Of a DNA stretch of 64,000 bases, positions 13,401 through 27,500 are shown one piece after another. This stretch comes from Schistocephalus solidus. Lineage: Eukaryota; Platyhelminthes; Cestoda; Diphyllobothriidea; Diphyllobothriidae. A program made the position numbers and the translations under genes. The stretch is taken from contig WEDG01000768.1 of NCBI GenBank assembly GCA_017591395.1, forward strand, positions 78,503-142,502. The letters are read 5' to 3'. Positions within the stretch are counted from its first letter, which is position 1. Every line of letters starts with the position of its first letter. The notes beneath the pieces were generated by a model. It was not told where the DNA came from. It was given only the letters and a program-made list of their open reading frames with translations, and did no database searches.

Positions 13401-16400
13401 ACAGAAGACAGTTTACCTTAAACAACGCCTAACGCAAGATTCTATGGTTGGCTAAAGTTTAAGGCAATAGACGTCCAGCAGTTAAGATGGTAGGAAGGTA
13501 GAAATGCGAGTACAAATGGTGGGTTCAGTTGGTAAGGGCGCTTGCTTAGCGAACTCGGAAATTTTTTTCATCGGAGGCTAGTCCATACAGACGTTTGTGT
13601 TGACTTCAATAAAATTCCATGTCTATCTCAGATAATTTTTTTAGCTGCATTTCGCTCGCCGATGCAAACATAAATATTAATTACATCTCATACTTCCTAG
13701 AGAAATTCTTAAGAAAATATAGAAAAGCGTCCGATTTCAGAGAGTAAAATGGGTGCCACTGTTCTTCTGGTCTGCAACATTTCTTCCGTCTTGACTATTC
13801 CTAATTGAGTCTCGCCAGCACCACACTCACTATCGGTGAGAAGTAGATAGAATATGAGCTGAAACTCAAGAGTTAATTATTGAATATTAACAAAAAAATC
13901 GAAGGGGTGGCAAAGGTAATGAACGGGCAATCGCCTGCTAGACCGAACTCGGTCAAGGTGTAAGGGTAGGAGACGGATAGATAAAGATATGGGTAGATGG
14001 ATACAAACGTTCTTTCAAACTTATTATGCCTCCATTCAGCAAGTCGTAACCTTGACCGTCGTTTGTGACCAGAAAAACCATACATGCATGCGCACAGCGC
14101 ACGTGGTCCACAGACGGCGTCTACCAAATGGGTGATGAACATTTTATCAAACCGAACTTCGTCGGTAGCCCAGCACCTGGCGTCGTTTGTCACTGCAGAT
14201 TTAGCCATATATCTGCATAAACATATTATAAGAAATAAAAATTGCGAAATAAAAGGTTGTATTTGCCGATAAGTGAGAATACTTTAAAAAATTTGCCGAT
14301 GTATTACATTTTTATATTATGAAAAGTTTCCCAAGGGTGAATAGCACGAAGACTGCCGCCAAACCAAACAAAATTGGTACAAAGAAGTGGTGCCTTTTGA
14401 GCCAACTACAATAGATATACGTAGTTGTGGCGACAGAAGTCAGAGAAAATCGACATAAGGGAGCAGTGATTGCCTCTGCCACAGTTTTTGGAACAGTGGA
14501 ACTTGACAGTCAACACATGTTTAATGTAGATACTTTCTTAGGTAGCCGTCCGAAGTTAAGAGCATCAAATCGGCCATAAGTCGAAGATGCAGGTTTTTAG
14601 TAAACTCTTACAAAATATTATCCAAGCTATCGAATATATTTTCGACCAAAATATGTTATCGACCAGGAGACTGATATGCCTGCCATCCTTAGCCAAGTTG
14701 TGGCCACACATGCGAAACAGCTTCGATTTTTACCCAAGTCTAGTCAGGCAATAGTTGACCAGTGTAAGAAATACTCAAGTTCCCGTAGAATTGACGTACA
14801 CCTTGATGAAAGGGAGAAAAAGCCTTTTGAACTCCAACTTACCATAAACGGCTGTATATGGATGCAAACTAAATAATCACTAACTCGATTCAGTGTCTTG
14901 ACTATTGACCTTGTCTCGTGGAACCAAGGAGAACGAAGAAATGCATTTGTTTATCACTTATACAATCAGGTTTCATGTAGCGATTGCTTGCTGAATTTCC
15001 TAAAACTTATTTGCATTGTGTTAGACACTCTTTAATCCCTGTCCAAAAGGCACATACTGAGAATATTTTACGTGGCTGGTTTCTGTTGAACAAACTTTGT
15101 CCATTGGTGAAACGAGACATTTTTCAATTCTTCTCCTCAAATAAACTAAATAGTAGGAAGTAAATGGTGGAAGCAGAGCCGGGCTCAGTGGCGTTGGATA
15201 GACGTTCGTTGGTTATCTCCTTGTAGTCCAATGAGACAAGCAGTTCGGCAGGACAACCAGTATTTTGTTTTATTTCCTTCAAACCTTAAACACGTTTAAT
15301 TGTTATTATTATCACCCACCACGACCGAAGAAACTAACGGCAGGCATCTGTAAACCCAAGCCTTCGATTACTCAGTCACACACAAAATTCAGTTTCGCTT
15401 CTACAAAAATCGTCCTCGTGATGCAATGATTTTCCTCTTGACCATAGACGCGAGTAAAGGGGCAATAAAATGAACACCATTCCACTCGCCACAGTGGATG
15501 CTTCTATAAAATAAGGTTCACGTCGTTCAGACAGCCGTACTGAGGCAGGTTTTACGATCGCCAGGGTCTGTTGTGCATGTAGAGAGGACATGAAAAGAGG
15601 AAGATAGTAGCTAATCCCATGGGATCCATTAATGATATCCGCATTTGAATTCTTTGCAATTGTCTTCTCAGCTTTGCAATCCCCATCTGCAGATGGCTTT
15701 GCCGTCATACTACACATGGATTCGATATAACAGTTTAGCAGCGCGGGATAAATATTACTCCTTAACTTGACGATCGAATAAATAATTTACTTGCCCCCAT
15801 TTGATTTTATCGAGAGCACATGGTTACATAACCACAACTCCGCAAAACGGCCAAGTTTTCCCTGTCAATATGTGCTCCGATGACAGAACGATAGCAAAAT
15901 TGTGAAATTTTATTCATTTTAATTCTTGTGATTACGAAGAAGTGGTCTTGCCGTCGAGCTTCTGCCGCAAGTTTTACTGGTACTGGAGGTCTGCAGAAAA
16001 TCACACAACCACGCTTATCAAGCTTCGTCTGCCGAAGGTAAAATCGAGTCTGTTCCCTTCTATCTTCGACCAGGCCGAATTTACTCGAGTCCCCCCTGTC
16101 TCCTGGGCCGGTTTGGACAATTAGCCAGAGAGCCATACGCAAGTACTCCTTCGTATCCTCACGTAGCAGTTCGAAACGCATTTTGGTTAACCACAGCAAC
16201 CCATGCTAAGCCTTTATATGCGGCTTTAAAAGGAATTGCACCTATTCCTCTCTGCAGTCAGCGTACCCCACTGATTTTAACGGGGCAGGGGAGAGGAGAG
16301 GTTTGACCTGGTTTGTCCAGAGGCCCTGGAGACACGAGGGAAGTGCGAGCGACTTTTGAGGTTTTCGCGTCCGTCGCGCAGCTCTTGCACGTGCATTCCG

Positions 16401-18121
16401 TCCCCCCCCCTAATGCGGCTTGGTACTGTCTTCGACGGTTGCTATGCCCACATACTTATATAGATGCGAGTTCATTAGAAAGGGGAGATAGGACTGGGCA
16501 GCAGGGGCCACTTAAGTTGTGTACTCACTCTGCCACTAAGCCCAAAAAAATACTTGAGGCCAGACACCATTAATCGGTCACAACGTGTGAAAATACGAAA
16601 AAAGCCTTGTGTCTATTTTGGTGTCCTTTAGTATACGTGAAGTTACAGGCCGAAGGGGAATTTGAAAAAGTGAGCGCTCATCATTCTTTTCTATTTCTTC
16701 TTCAGACGTTTCGGTACCAAATGTGCCAGCTGCGAGGAAGGTATCCCACCATCAGAAGTGGTACGCAAGGCTCACAACCACGTGTACCATTTGGACTGCT
16801 TTGTATGCTACTCTTGTTCACGTCCTTTAACACGGGCGATGAGTTCTACCTCCTGGGAAACCGACGACTCATGTGCAAGGAAGATTTTAACATGGTTAAG
16901 GCGCAAGGTAAGTCCAAAAATAATTGTTATAATGCTTTTACATGTGATGTAGTAGTGTTCGCGTAGGCTGTCAGAAGTCCTGACTAAGAGAAAAACGCAA
17001 AAATGAACACTGGCTAGCTGGCGTTTCCTTTAAGAAACAGAAAACTACAATACTCAAGTTACTGCCTAGGGTTTGACTAGAAAGCAGACACAGGGTAGGA
17101 TAAAAGACAGGAGTTAATGGTGACAGGGCATCAGGGAATCCAGGAAACATGCATTAATCCGTACAGGCGGTTAGTGTGTCTGTAAAGCTCGACCGGTAGA
17201 ATATCTAACGCGAATTGAGGTCGGAAAGTATAATTGCTCTCAAACCCATCTGACTTCCCTATTTCTGATAGTCTGTCCCTATTTTCAGACGTGGTAAAGA
17301 GTTATTCAAAAGTGCAAGTGACATTTTACGCCTACTAACTCCAATTACAGGCCACCCTTAATTAGAGGTGGGCTTTAGTCCCCCAACCAAGGAAGAGGAA
17401 CGATTACAATGGACGGGCTAAAATCTAGGCGTTTGAACCCAGTCAGTTGCCAGTTATTTTAACTTGTCATGGAGGCAGCAGGGCTGCACCTATAAACGCA
17501 ACTGAAAGCATGCGTACTTCTTGATGCGACTGGTAAATAAGCCATACTATAATATCATTACTTGGGCATAATAATGTGCATAGGGGCCGCCTAAAGCTTT
17601 AGAGTTAATCGAACTTTCAAACCCTGTGATCCAACAACTAACACATGGCTTTCTTGAAAAAAATAGAAGCCGAATTGGAAAATGTTAACAAAAGGCCGCG
17701 GACAACAATAACGGCCAAGCAGTTGGAAGCTCTGAAAAAGGCATATGCCGAGGGAGCCAAACCCTCGCGCCATGTCCGCGAACAACTCAGTGCAGAGACA
17801 GGCCTTGAGATGCGTGTAGTACAGGTCTGGTTCCAGAATCGCAGGTGAGTTTAGCCTTCGGGATTTATACTAAATGCATTGACGACAATCCTGTTTTTAG
17901 TAATCTTGTCTTTTTTAGTAGCAGCAATGACATTAATGGCGGTACCGGGAATAAAACCACAAATGCTAATAGTTTTACCGGTGGTATTAGCAGCAGTAAT
18001 AATATTATCAGTAACAAGAGTGATAGTAACACTAGTAACATTAGCGGCAGTGGTATAAGTAGTATTAATAGTATGAAGGGTGCCAATGATAATGATGTTG
18101 ATGCTGCTGCTGCTGCGGCTG

Positions 18122-18153
<32 letters not shown>

Positions 18154-21100
18154 GAGGAGGAGGAGGGTGATTATGTTGATGCTGATTATGATACAGAGAA
18201 GGCACACAGAACTTCAGTTAGAGCGGAAGAAGCAGAAGAACCTATTGAAATGTCATTGTTAAGCAGACCAAACCCTACTCCTCGCCTTTTTTCGCCTACT
18301 GAGTAATATGGGGTAGGCACCATAATGTGTCTGCTCCAAAAAACAACAGCCATATTAGGGCAAAATGAATTAAGTGGTTCTATTATTTCACGCAAACGCA
18401 TATGTGTGAGCTTTAGTATTTAAGATTCTTGGTTCCTCCCTCGGGGGTCAGCGAAAAAATGGACAATCGTCAAGTCTCTCTCCCCCGGAGGAATCAGTGA
18501 CAGGTGGCTTAACTCGGCAGAAAGTATTCGCACGATCGATTGGCAACTGCCTACTTTCTTCTCACCAAACTCAGCCATCAACTGGAAATCACCGTCAAAT
18601 TGACGTGATGGTGAGTATTGGATGAGGATGATGAGCAGCGTACGGGAAGACGCCGATGACGAAGAAGGAAGAGAAAAATCACAAAGACGGAATCGAATGC
18701 CCGTCTTTTATTGTTTGACTGTGCCTGACATCTTATGAAATATTCAATTCGGGCACGCGGAACCACGCCGACATCCTACGGCCTAATTGGCGGAGGCAGC
18801 TCAGCTGCATCTTATTCTCTTATTACTCTATCCGTCTGACGACCGCCCAGGCCGCCTGTTTCACGTAATTGTCTAAAAACCGTGGAGGAGATGGTCCATT
18901 AATGATGAGATTTAGCTGACAGAGAGGTTAAACAGAAGGTTGTATGCTGCCCTTAATAACTACGAGTTGAGAACTAATTGCGGGGAAATGTACGACGTAG
19001 TATATATATATATATATGCAGAGAGGAGACACGACAGATAATATGGGTGGATTGATGCAGTCTGTTTCGGGCTTATTCTGCCTTCATTTAGCCAATCATA
19101 ACCCTGATTACCAGCTGGGACTGGAAACACAAACATGCGCTCGAGTACGGCGCAGACAGTCCACATACTGGGTCTAGCAGATGGGTCATAAGCACTTTAT
19201 CGAACCGAAATTCACCAGTGCCTCACCAGCTGTCATTCTCTGATGAACTTCGGTTCGATGAAGTGCTTATGACCCCTCTGCTAGACCCAGTGTGTGGACT
19301 GTCTGCGCCGTACGCGAGCGCATGTTTGTGCTTCCAGTCCCAGCTGGTAGTCAGGGTTATGATCGGATGTATGAAAGCAGAATAAGCCCGAAACAGACTG
19401 TATTAATCTACCCATATTCTCTGTTGTGTCTCCTCTCTGAAATTATAAATTGGCCGACTTCGGCCTGGTACTTGGTTGTCTGTTCGTGACCTTTGCCCCC
19501 CATACGGAGCTTGTTGCTTCGGGAAGCCACTAGATAGGTGTGCGCCTATTCCTGTTTGAATATATATATATATATATAATTATATATGTAATTATATAAT
19601 GCTTTAAGAAATTGTTTCCACGATTTTACTCTGGAATCCATATACCAGAAACCGCATAGAGAACGCTGGGGGACCCACTGCGGAGCCGAACCACTCGTTG
19701 CTGTGTCACGCAGTAGCAGAAACATCAGCGAAACACGTGTCTGGGCTTTTAGCTAGTACCTATGTCAGAAGTACGGTATAATGTCCTTGCCATATAAGAT
19801 TCATACTACTTTTAGTACTACTTGTTTGTAGAATGGGCATTACGTGGCTACTCCACAGTGGTTGATTGTCTTCGACCCAAATGTTCATTGAAATTTCAAA
19901 TCTGACCCTAAAAAGTCATGTCCGAATCACCTGACTCCTTGTCCTGCACTTAATAATTTTAGAAATTATTTCCCCGATTATTCTCTGGAGTCCATATATC
20001 AGAAACCGCATAGAGAACGGTGGGAGCCGACAAAGACAAAGACGGCTATTAAGCCAGAAATGGCCATTCCGGTCTCCCTTGTCTTTGTCAGTTCCAAGTT
20101 ATCAACATATGCTATATGTCACTATGCGACCGCCTGCGAGGGCTCTAGTCTGAGCTCCAGGTTACAACGGAAAATAAATGTTCCTTAAGCAGATCGGTGA
20201 GCAACACACTATCAATACACAATATATATATAATGAAAAATACGAACCGTGTACAGTGACCAGGAAGCAAAAATAGCGTGAAATATCTTCGCATTATGAG
20301 GGATAATCGTTGAAAAATTATATTTGCGTCGCAAACTCGGAGGAAATCGAATTAATAATGGTACATTAAAGGAGTGATTTCAGAAGTATGAGGATATTGA
20401 TCCGTTCAGGAGCAACATGAACAAGGAAGAGTTCTATGGAACTCATAATTGATAAATCATCGGAAAAAATATAGTACGGAGGTGGTGGACAAACTAAAAG
20501 CCGAATGTATCTGTATAAAGTTACTTGGAAGATAGTTCGACCAAACATCAGTAGAACCCTCGGTTCACCATAATCATAAACAATGCTTAAAATATTTTAA
20601 CCCACAACAGGAACATCGTATTCCACTGAGAAATTCGAACACGTTTTATACGCTTGTGTCCAGTCAGTTGCGGGAAGTAATTGATACAACTAATACATAT
20701 ATGGGGATAGCCTTTTTCTGGATTCTTCTAGCTTTCTCATATAAAATTAAAAATAGGGCATTAAGTTAAAGGTAAGAAGTATTTTGCATACGGAAAAATT
20801 TGACAGGCAGCACAAGAAGTGGTCCAATCGGTCCAAAACGTTCCTGCTTGAATTCTGGCTAGGTACTGAAGGTGAATTATAAAAAAGACAATTTCCAATG
20901 TTATTTATAGTAAAAAATAATAAAATAAATTATGGTTGTTGATTCTGCCAATCCTTATGGTGGTTCTGGTGACAACTACAGCAAAGTGTATCCTTGGTAT
21001 TATCAGCAGCAATATAGTTATGGCAATGTGTCCATACAGACCCCAACCGCTAACGGATAACACGCCAGAATGGAGCAGACAACAATCTTCGGACTCTGAA

Positions 21101-24100
21101 CCTAAACTGAGTACGTTATTTTAAATATCAGAAGTATTGCGTCTTAAATTATTAACCTGTTCCTATCCACATCTTGAAGATTCAGCAGCAGTCTATTTCC
21201 TGTAAAATTGGCTCTTTCCACTACTGCCAGGAACTGTGAACTCATGAAACCTTGAATTACATTTTCCAATGCCACATGGGTAGGAAATTAGGTGCTACTC
21301 GCTCAAGAAATTATCCGAATTTATCTGACTCATCTCTATGCAAATCACCCATCTCATAGCAGTTGAAATCGAACCTGTGACATATGTGCATCAAGAATTC
21401 AAGTTTGGTGAACGTACGCTTTCGATTATTCATCATCAGGCCGTTACATTACCTGCGTGTAAGTTTGAGGCAGTAGGTTGGGTGCGTACACTTAACTTCA
21501 CAGAACAGTCTTCCAACCTGAAAACATGCGAACAAGGGCAGTCTATTGAGTAGCGGGATAATATTTGTTAGTCCTGCCAGCAGATTTAAAAAAACTGGCT
21601 TGCAAGAACTGTTATCCTATACTATCTCTGTGTTCGGTCCCAATTCTGCTATTAAGCTCTGAGTTAAGCTAAATTGATCAATTTACATTCTAAAAACATT
21701 TACACACGATCCAAGGAGTGGTCAGAGTGTCCTTGAATTTACCTATCTCAGAGGACTGAACAGTTCTTACTATTTCAAACATTCCTTCAAAGTAGGCTCA
21801 TTTTGTTAATTCATATTGCATTTCTGATGGCAGTTGTTAATCAAGCAGTTCATAGCCAAGATTATGACCTGGCCATCGTGTTTGATTTCGCTTAGTTTCT
21901 TGAATAAAAGTTTTCGACGCCCGAAGACCTCACTGTTGACTTCCAGGCGAATATTTGTGTAAGAACATCCACTGTGCTTAATCTGATTTCAGGAGTGTCT
22001 GCTAGCTGGCAAACCCTTTGCTGTTTGATCATGCGTCCCAATCCAGCCCAGTACTTCAGTTATGCTTTTTTTGTAGGACCCAAAGTTCGACTTAAATTGA
22101 GGTCGTCTTCACGAGATTATACTTATAGAATCGAATTCCATGACCCATATGGTAATTGCAATTTAGAAGAATGATCCTGGTATAGAGTAGTCAGTCGTAT
22201 ATAAGATATCAAGGGTCCGATCTTTGGTAATCTTAACAGCCGAATAACCCAGCACTTTATTTTACCCCTTAGGAAGTGGTGCTCACTTCGATTTCAAATA
22301 AAAATAGTTACATTTAGTACATGAGGAATTTCAAGGATGATTTTTTCAGGAAACCATAAATTATATCCTAGGTTATTAGTCAACGGAAGAGAGTCCTACT
22401 CCGAATGTTTAGACCATACCTAATGAGATTTGGTGAATAACACATTTATTTATGTTGTTTTTCGTCATTAAATCGTCAACTGCTTTTATGCGGTTATCTA
22501 CCTCTCCTCCCTTACCTTCGTAAATTTCCCGTAAGAATGGTTTATAATGACTTAATAATCTCCTATCATATTGCTCTATCCAATAGTAGGTCATTCTCCC
22601 ATTTAATATACGGACAGGAATATGGTTTAAGAAAGCCTATTCTCAATAACATTTACAAATGTTCTCTACTTGTCCAATGAGACAATTTTTCAGCCCAATC
22701 AAACCGTGTAAAAGAAGGCAGCGCCCGAAATGCTGATTCAGCCTCTTCTAACCATCTAGGACCGTAAACAGACGTTTCCCACTCTGAACCAATAAACCAG
22801 AACCTCAATTGCATGGTAAATTTGCGTGCGGAATTACCATGTCCTCCCCTTTTCGCAGATGTTTTTTCCGATACCCGCCACCGCCACCAGCCCCTCTTAT
22901 CAGTATGATTAGGTGTGGACTACTCAATAGGGTCCTTGGTCTCCAAACTTTCGCTAACCTGTAAATTCACAAAATTAAGGCACATAAACTGATAACCACT
23001 TATATAATTACCGACAAACATCACGGTTTACCCCCTAATAGGAAGATAGATTTTTAAAAATTCTGACGATCCGAAAATGAAACAAAGAAAGTACGGAAAC
23101 AGACTGTGGCAATAATGACTGTAGATACAGTACTGTCCTTTATAACCTCCCCAAAGAACTGAGGGAAATCACCCTGAGACGCCAATCGGATCTGTGTGCG
23201 CTCATTTCAGTGAGATGGCCATAATCATGGGCAAAGGATATTTACTCTGAACAGTAAACCGCGCCGTGCTCCCCCCGCCTTTCCACACCACCGGAAACAT
23301 CGTACCTATAAGAGGGTGCATGAAAGCGAGACTGCACCACAGGAAGTCGGTGCGTCTCGCGTGAAAAATGCAAACGCTCCTCATGGTCGGTTGCATCTTA
23401 CCCCCTCCTCGTCCGCACAGTTATATAAAGTTTGGCTGTAGTTCCATCCTCCACTCTTTCCCACCAGGAGGATGGTCTTCATGCGGTGGCAGCAGCCACC
23501 AATCTTAGCACTCGCACTCCCCTCCCCCAAACAAAAGATAAAAACCGAAAGAAATGGTGGGAGCAGGTAGCACAGGCAATGTGGGGAAGGGTACCGCTGC
23601 CCGTAACCGAAAAAGGGCACGCGAGATAATCAGCTGGCGGCAGGGGCTGCAGTGGTGAGGTATAATTAGGGACGACGGCTGCAACATTAAATATTCAGTC
23701 CTGCTGGGAGATGTTTAATTGGATTCCGCTACATTGTATTGCCTGCCTGACAGTAAACTAATTAACCTCCTTCCTGGGCCAGAGGTAAAGGCACCAAGGG
23801 CAGATTGGTCTATGCGCGCCACAAAATCAGTGGGCGGCGCCTCATGTAGAGGTAGCAAACCGATCCCAACCGACAACAGGAAACTCGGATAGGACTTTTG
23901 CGCATAGTTTGAAGGAGGTGCTCATTCCATCACTCTTCCAAGGCCTAATTTCAGCGAACGGTGTACCAAGATTTCATTATAAAGTAATGGCAGCAATGGT
24001 ACCAAGCGCACCCAGCAAATGGTATTCACTGGCGAACTCCAGCCTGTCGACCGATAGCTCAAAAACGAAGTATGAAAGCGGTATATAGATTAAGAAGAAG

Positions 24101-24505
24101 TAGACGCGATCCCTGGGACACGAAATGTATTCGCCTGACGTGTGGGATTCTTGCTTGAACCTATCAATGAAAACATTATCAGATGATGGATTCGAGCAAG
24201 AATCCGAAACGTCAGGTGAATAAAATTATTGTCCCAACGATCACGTCTACTTCTCAGTTACCTCCGGAGACTTGTATTTTCGCTTGCCTCGGTATCCATG
24301 TTCCCTAAAGGCAATAACGACGAAAAACAGAGTAAATGGATGAACTACAAAAAACAACCAAGTTTGGTTCATAAGCAAAGGAAAGGGAAAAAAACTATCT
24401 TTTAGGGAGAATGCAGGTAAATTGATGTCACTAAACAATAAGAGACTATTTACCACCCCATCTTGGTGTGGTAAATGCTAGGATTACTGTTGAAAAGCTG
24501 TCATA

Positions 24506-24587
<82 letters not shown>

Positions 24588-27500
24588 CGAACTTGAAGTG
24601 GAACTGTCTTGGACATAGTGTGTCAATGTGTGTATGCACAGTGTTGCAGTATATGGGTGAAAAAGGCGATAAAGTCACAATAAAGGAAGGCTTCTCTCCT
24701 AACTGAAAAGCTGTGTGCAATTAGTCGGATCAAGTCTGCTTTATTCGGTATTTCAGTTTGCAAAAGTTATACTGATCGTATCGGCTGTAGTCTGCTAACT
24801 TCTTCGACTGGGAGGCGACCGGTGTACCCCTTCGCCAACAAGGCGGATTTGCCTTGTGCGGCACCATAAGAGATTACCATACGATTTATACAAAGTTAGA
24901 AGAATATACTAAATATAAGAAGGTATTGTCTGTGCCGGTTTAAAGGAAAGTTCCTCAAATAAACAAGCGAGCTTTGTTTTTAGACCTCTCGCGGTAGGTC
25001 GTGTGAACACACGCAGCAGTTGTATGATTAATTGGCGTGAGGAAGGGGCCCCCAATTCCATTAACAGCCTTGATAGTGGTTGTCCAATGCCAGCCGATTT
25101 GCCGGGGTAGCGTGATTAAGAAATACACTCCATAACCCACGCAAGCCATTCACCTGACAGGCGGTTAAAAGCCACTAGCTGATTTCCGATTTAGATGTCG
25201 TGACCTTCGGTCACGAACTTCGTACATAAGCCTTGTAATGCACAGGCCGCCTAAATCGCATCCACGAAACTTATACTGCGATAAAGAAACGACCATTCTC
25301 CAAGAAACCTAGTTGGAATTGTAAATTATTATTTATTAGTAACAAAATAATGTACTTTATAGAAAACCCTCAAAATGAAAATGACCCTATGGCTGGCCAA
25401 ATATTTAAGGACCAATATAACTGACAGCAGAGGGAAAGTATAAGCCTGCGTATATGACTGCGTTTTGGGGCAAAAAACGGCATCAAGTTGCAAAAGATAA
25501 TTTTTAAAACGGAACTTGTTTCCAGAAAACTTTGATTTCTCGCATTTGATTTGCATTGATGTAAGATAATAATTGCCGGCTCCAGAAGGGATTTTCCTGC
25601 TTTTATGAACACTCCTTTATAGCAAAAATCACAAAAAAAACACTTGTTTTCGATCTATAATATTAAATAACGTAGGAAATAACTTTTATGTCCGATTTCA
25701 CTCCAATCTGGCCTGTTTACCGTCAATAAACAGAGAAATACATTGCTCGTTAGTAAAAGGTTTTCTGAGTCTCAAATAAATGCAAATATAAAAATAACAG
25801 CAAAATGTACGCTCATCTACTGATTCAACTTTTGATCACGACATTTCATGCATTAGGTCACTTACTCTAAGTTCTGATTTATGAAAAAATGCTGGCAAAA
25901 TAAACAGTAACTGGCTAAAAAAGGCGGCATGGCACCATTTAACTTTTGATAGAAACCTTAATAAAAACTAGATTGTACCATCCAAGATGAGTTAAATAAT
26001 GACCGTTCGATCGACATCCCGGAAAGAGAATTACACTGTTTAAAATACTTCTAACAACCACAGTTAAAGCAGATGAAAACATTGAAAGTGAACACAAGAA
26101 AATCGACGTTCTTTAGCCAAAGCTTATCTTGATAATCGGAAAACCCTGAAATTCAACAAGAATCAGACTAGAAATTCCGTTTACTAGATAGTGAAGCCGG
26201 GAAAGCAAACCCTCTTGTTTCCCAACGAACATGGTTAACCTAACTGGGCCCTCTGGATCCAAATACGTTAAGCAGCAAAGCCTTAGATGACTTAACAGGC
26301 AAAATCCAAATCTGCATGCAACTTATTTTATTTGAAATGGTAAAAAGGCTATTTGCATAGAGATACAGGAGTCAGAAACGTGTCGGAAGAGCAAGCTCTG
26401 AATTTCGCTCGTGGCACCCTGAAATTGACAACCACTGGACTACCTTGGAGCATCCTAATTAATAGCCTTTTTCTAGTTATCCTTTAGACAAGGATATGAA
26501 ATTACTGATTCAAAGATATACGCAAAATATCTTGGAGACGCTCATGATCATCCTGACTAAAACTGAGTGGTGCAAATAAGATCTATGATAAATTTGTTTT
26601 TTTTTGGCAAGGACTGCTTGTGCGACCGCCTAAACGCCAAAAGAATACATATACGACCCCCATAACGAACAAAATGGATATGTGCGTGTGCAAAACGGGA
26701 ACGGTGGCAAAAGACGTGCGGTAATTTAAAGGACGTAAAAGGGTGGTACCGCGCCGAAAATGAAAAGTAATTTATATGCTCACCGTTATTGGTTAAATGG
26801 ACTGTTTTTTTCGCACTCAAATAGGTCGTACTGCACTCCTACCCCCAATTGTAACCTTAATTAAAACCATAAACATAAACCTATACATTGTGTTCTCTAG
26901 GGTTAGCATTCACTGCAAGATTAGGGGTCGCACAAGCCGTTCCTGCCGTTTTGTTCTTTAAAGGTCGTTTGGATGTAAGAGACACCAGTTTTGCGTCGAA
27001 TTTCTTAACTAGTATAGGTATTTAAAAAAATTAACTTTCTCATTCATACGAGAACAAATAGTTTAACAAATCACATAATTATTTAGGTAAAAGAAGTACT
27101 GGGACTTGTGTAATCTGCAAATTAACATAATGACATATGTGTGTCACTGCCATTGCGTGAAATGGCTAGCTATCGGTCGAATGTCCTAATCACAGTTATT
27201 TGAGTCATAGTTTTGCCAAAATTCAAATGCAGACGGAATTTTTTGTGCTTAAAATGTAACCCCAAAAAGTGCATTATTGTCGCCAATATCAGACGCATTT
27301 TACTTAATCCGAACCCCAGCGTGCACTTAAAATTTCTATTTACTATTGCCCTTTAAGCTTTAAAAAAATATTCTTCCCATTTTCCAGATGACTCGGGAAT
27401 ACAGAATATTTAAAAATCGGTACATGCAAAAATGAGTTCCGACTGGTAAATCTGATAACCACAGAAGGTGGGAGAGCAACGATTAATTTTTATCTTCGAA

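Larger units (their letters stand above)
12697..16705 (+). other. LHX3/4 intron 2 (4.0 kb)
   Basis: Intron between the two LIM exons. It contains a SINE-like copy (12886-13070), an (AT)n run (13287-13310), a repeat copy (13989-14190) and otherwise AT-rich sequence with no supported gene. The minus-strand open stretches at 15376-16199 carry no recognisable motif. Confidence 0.75.

Noticed and set aside
17845..18306. 153-codon + frame rich in Asn, Ser, Asp and Glu after the homeodomain
   Set aside because: It lies in the intron, out of frame with the homeodomain exon, and is produced by the trinucleotide array. The real continuation (AKEKRL) is at 27798.
18960..19489. Two nearly identical short proteins beginning MWTVCAV on opposite strands
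   Set aside because: They are the two arms of a foldback repeat; the other copies of the repeat do not keep the frame.
24484..24720. Minus frame with an Ile-Tyr repeat
   Set aside because: Artefact of the AT microsatellite.
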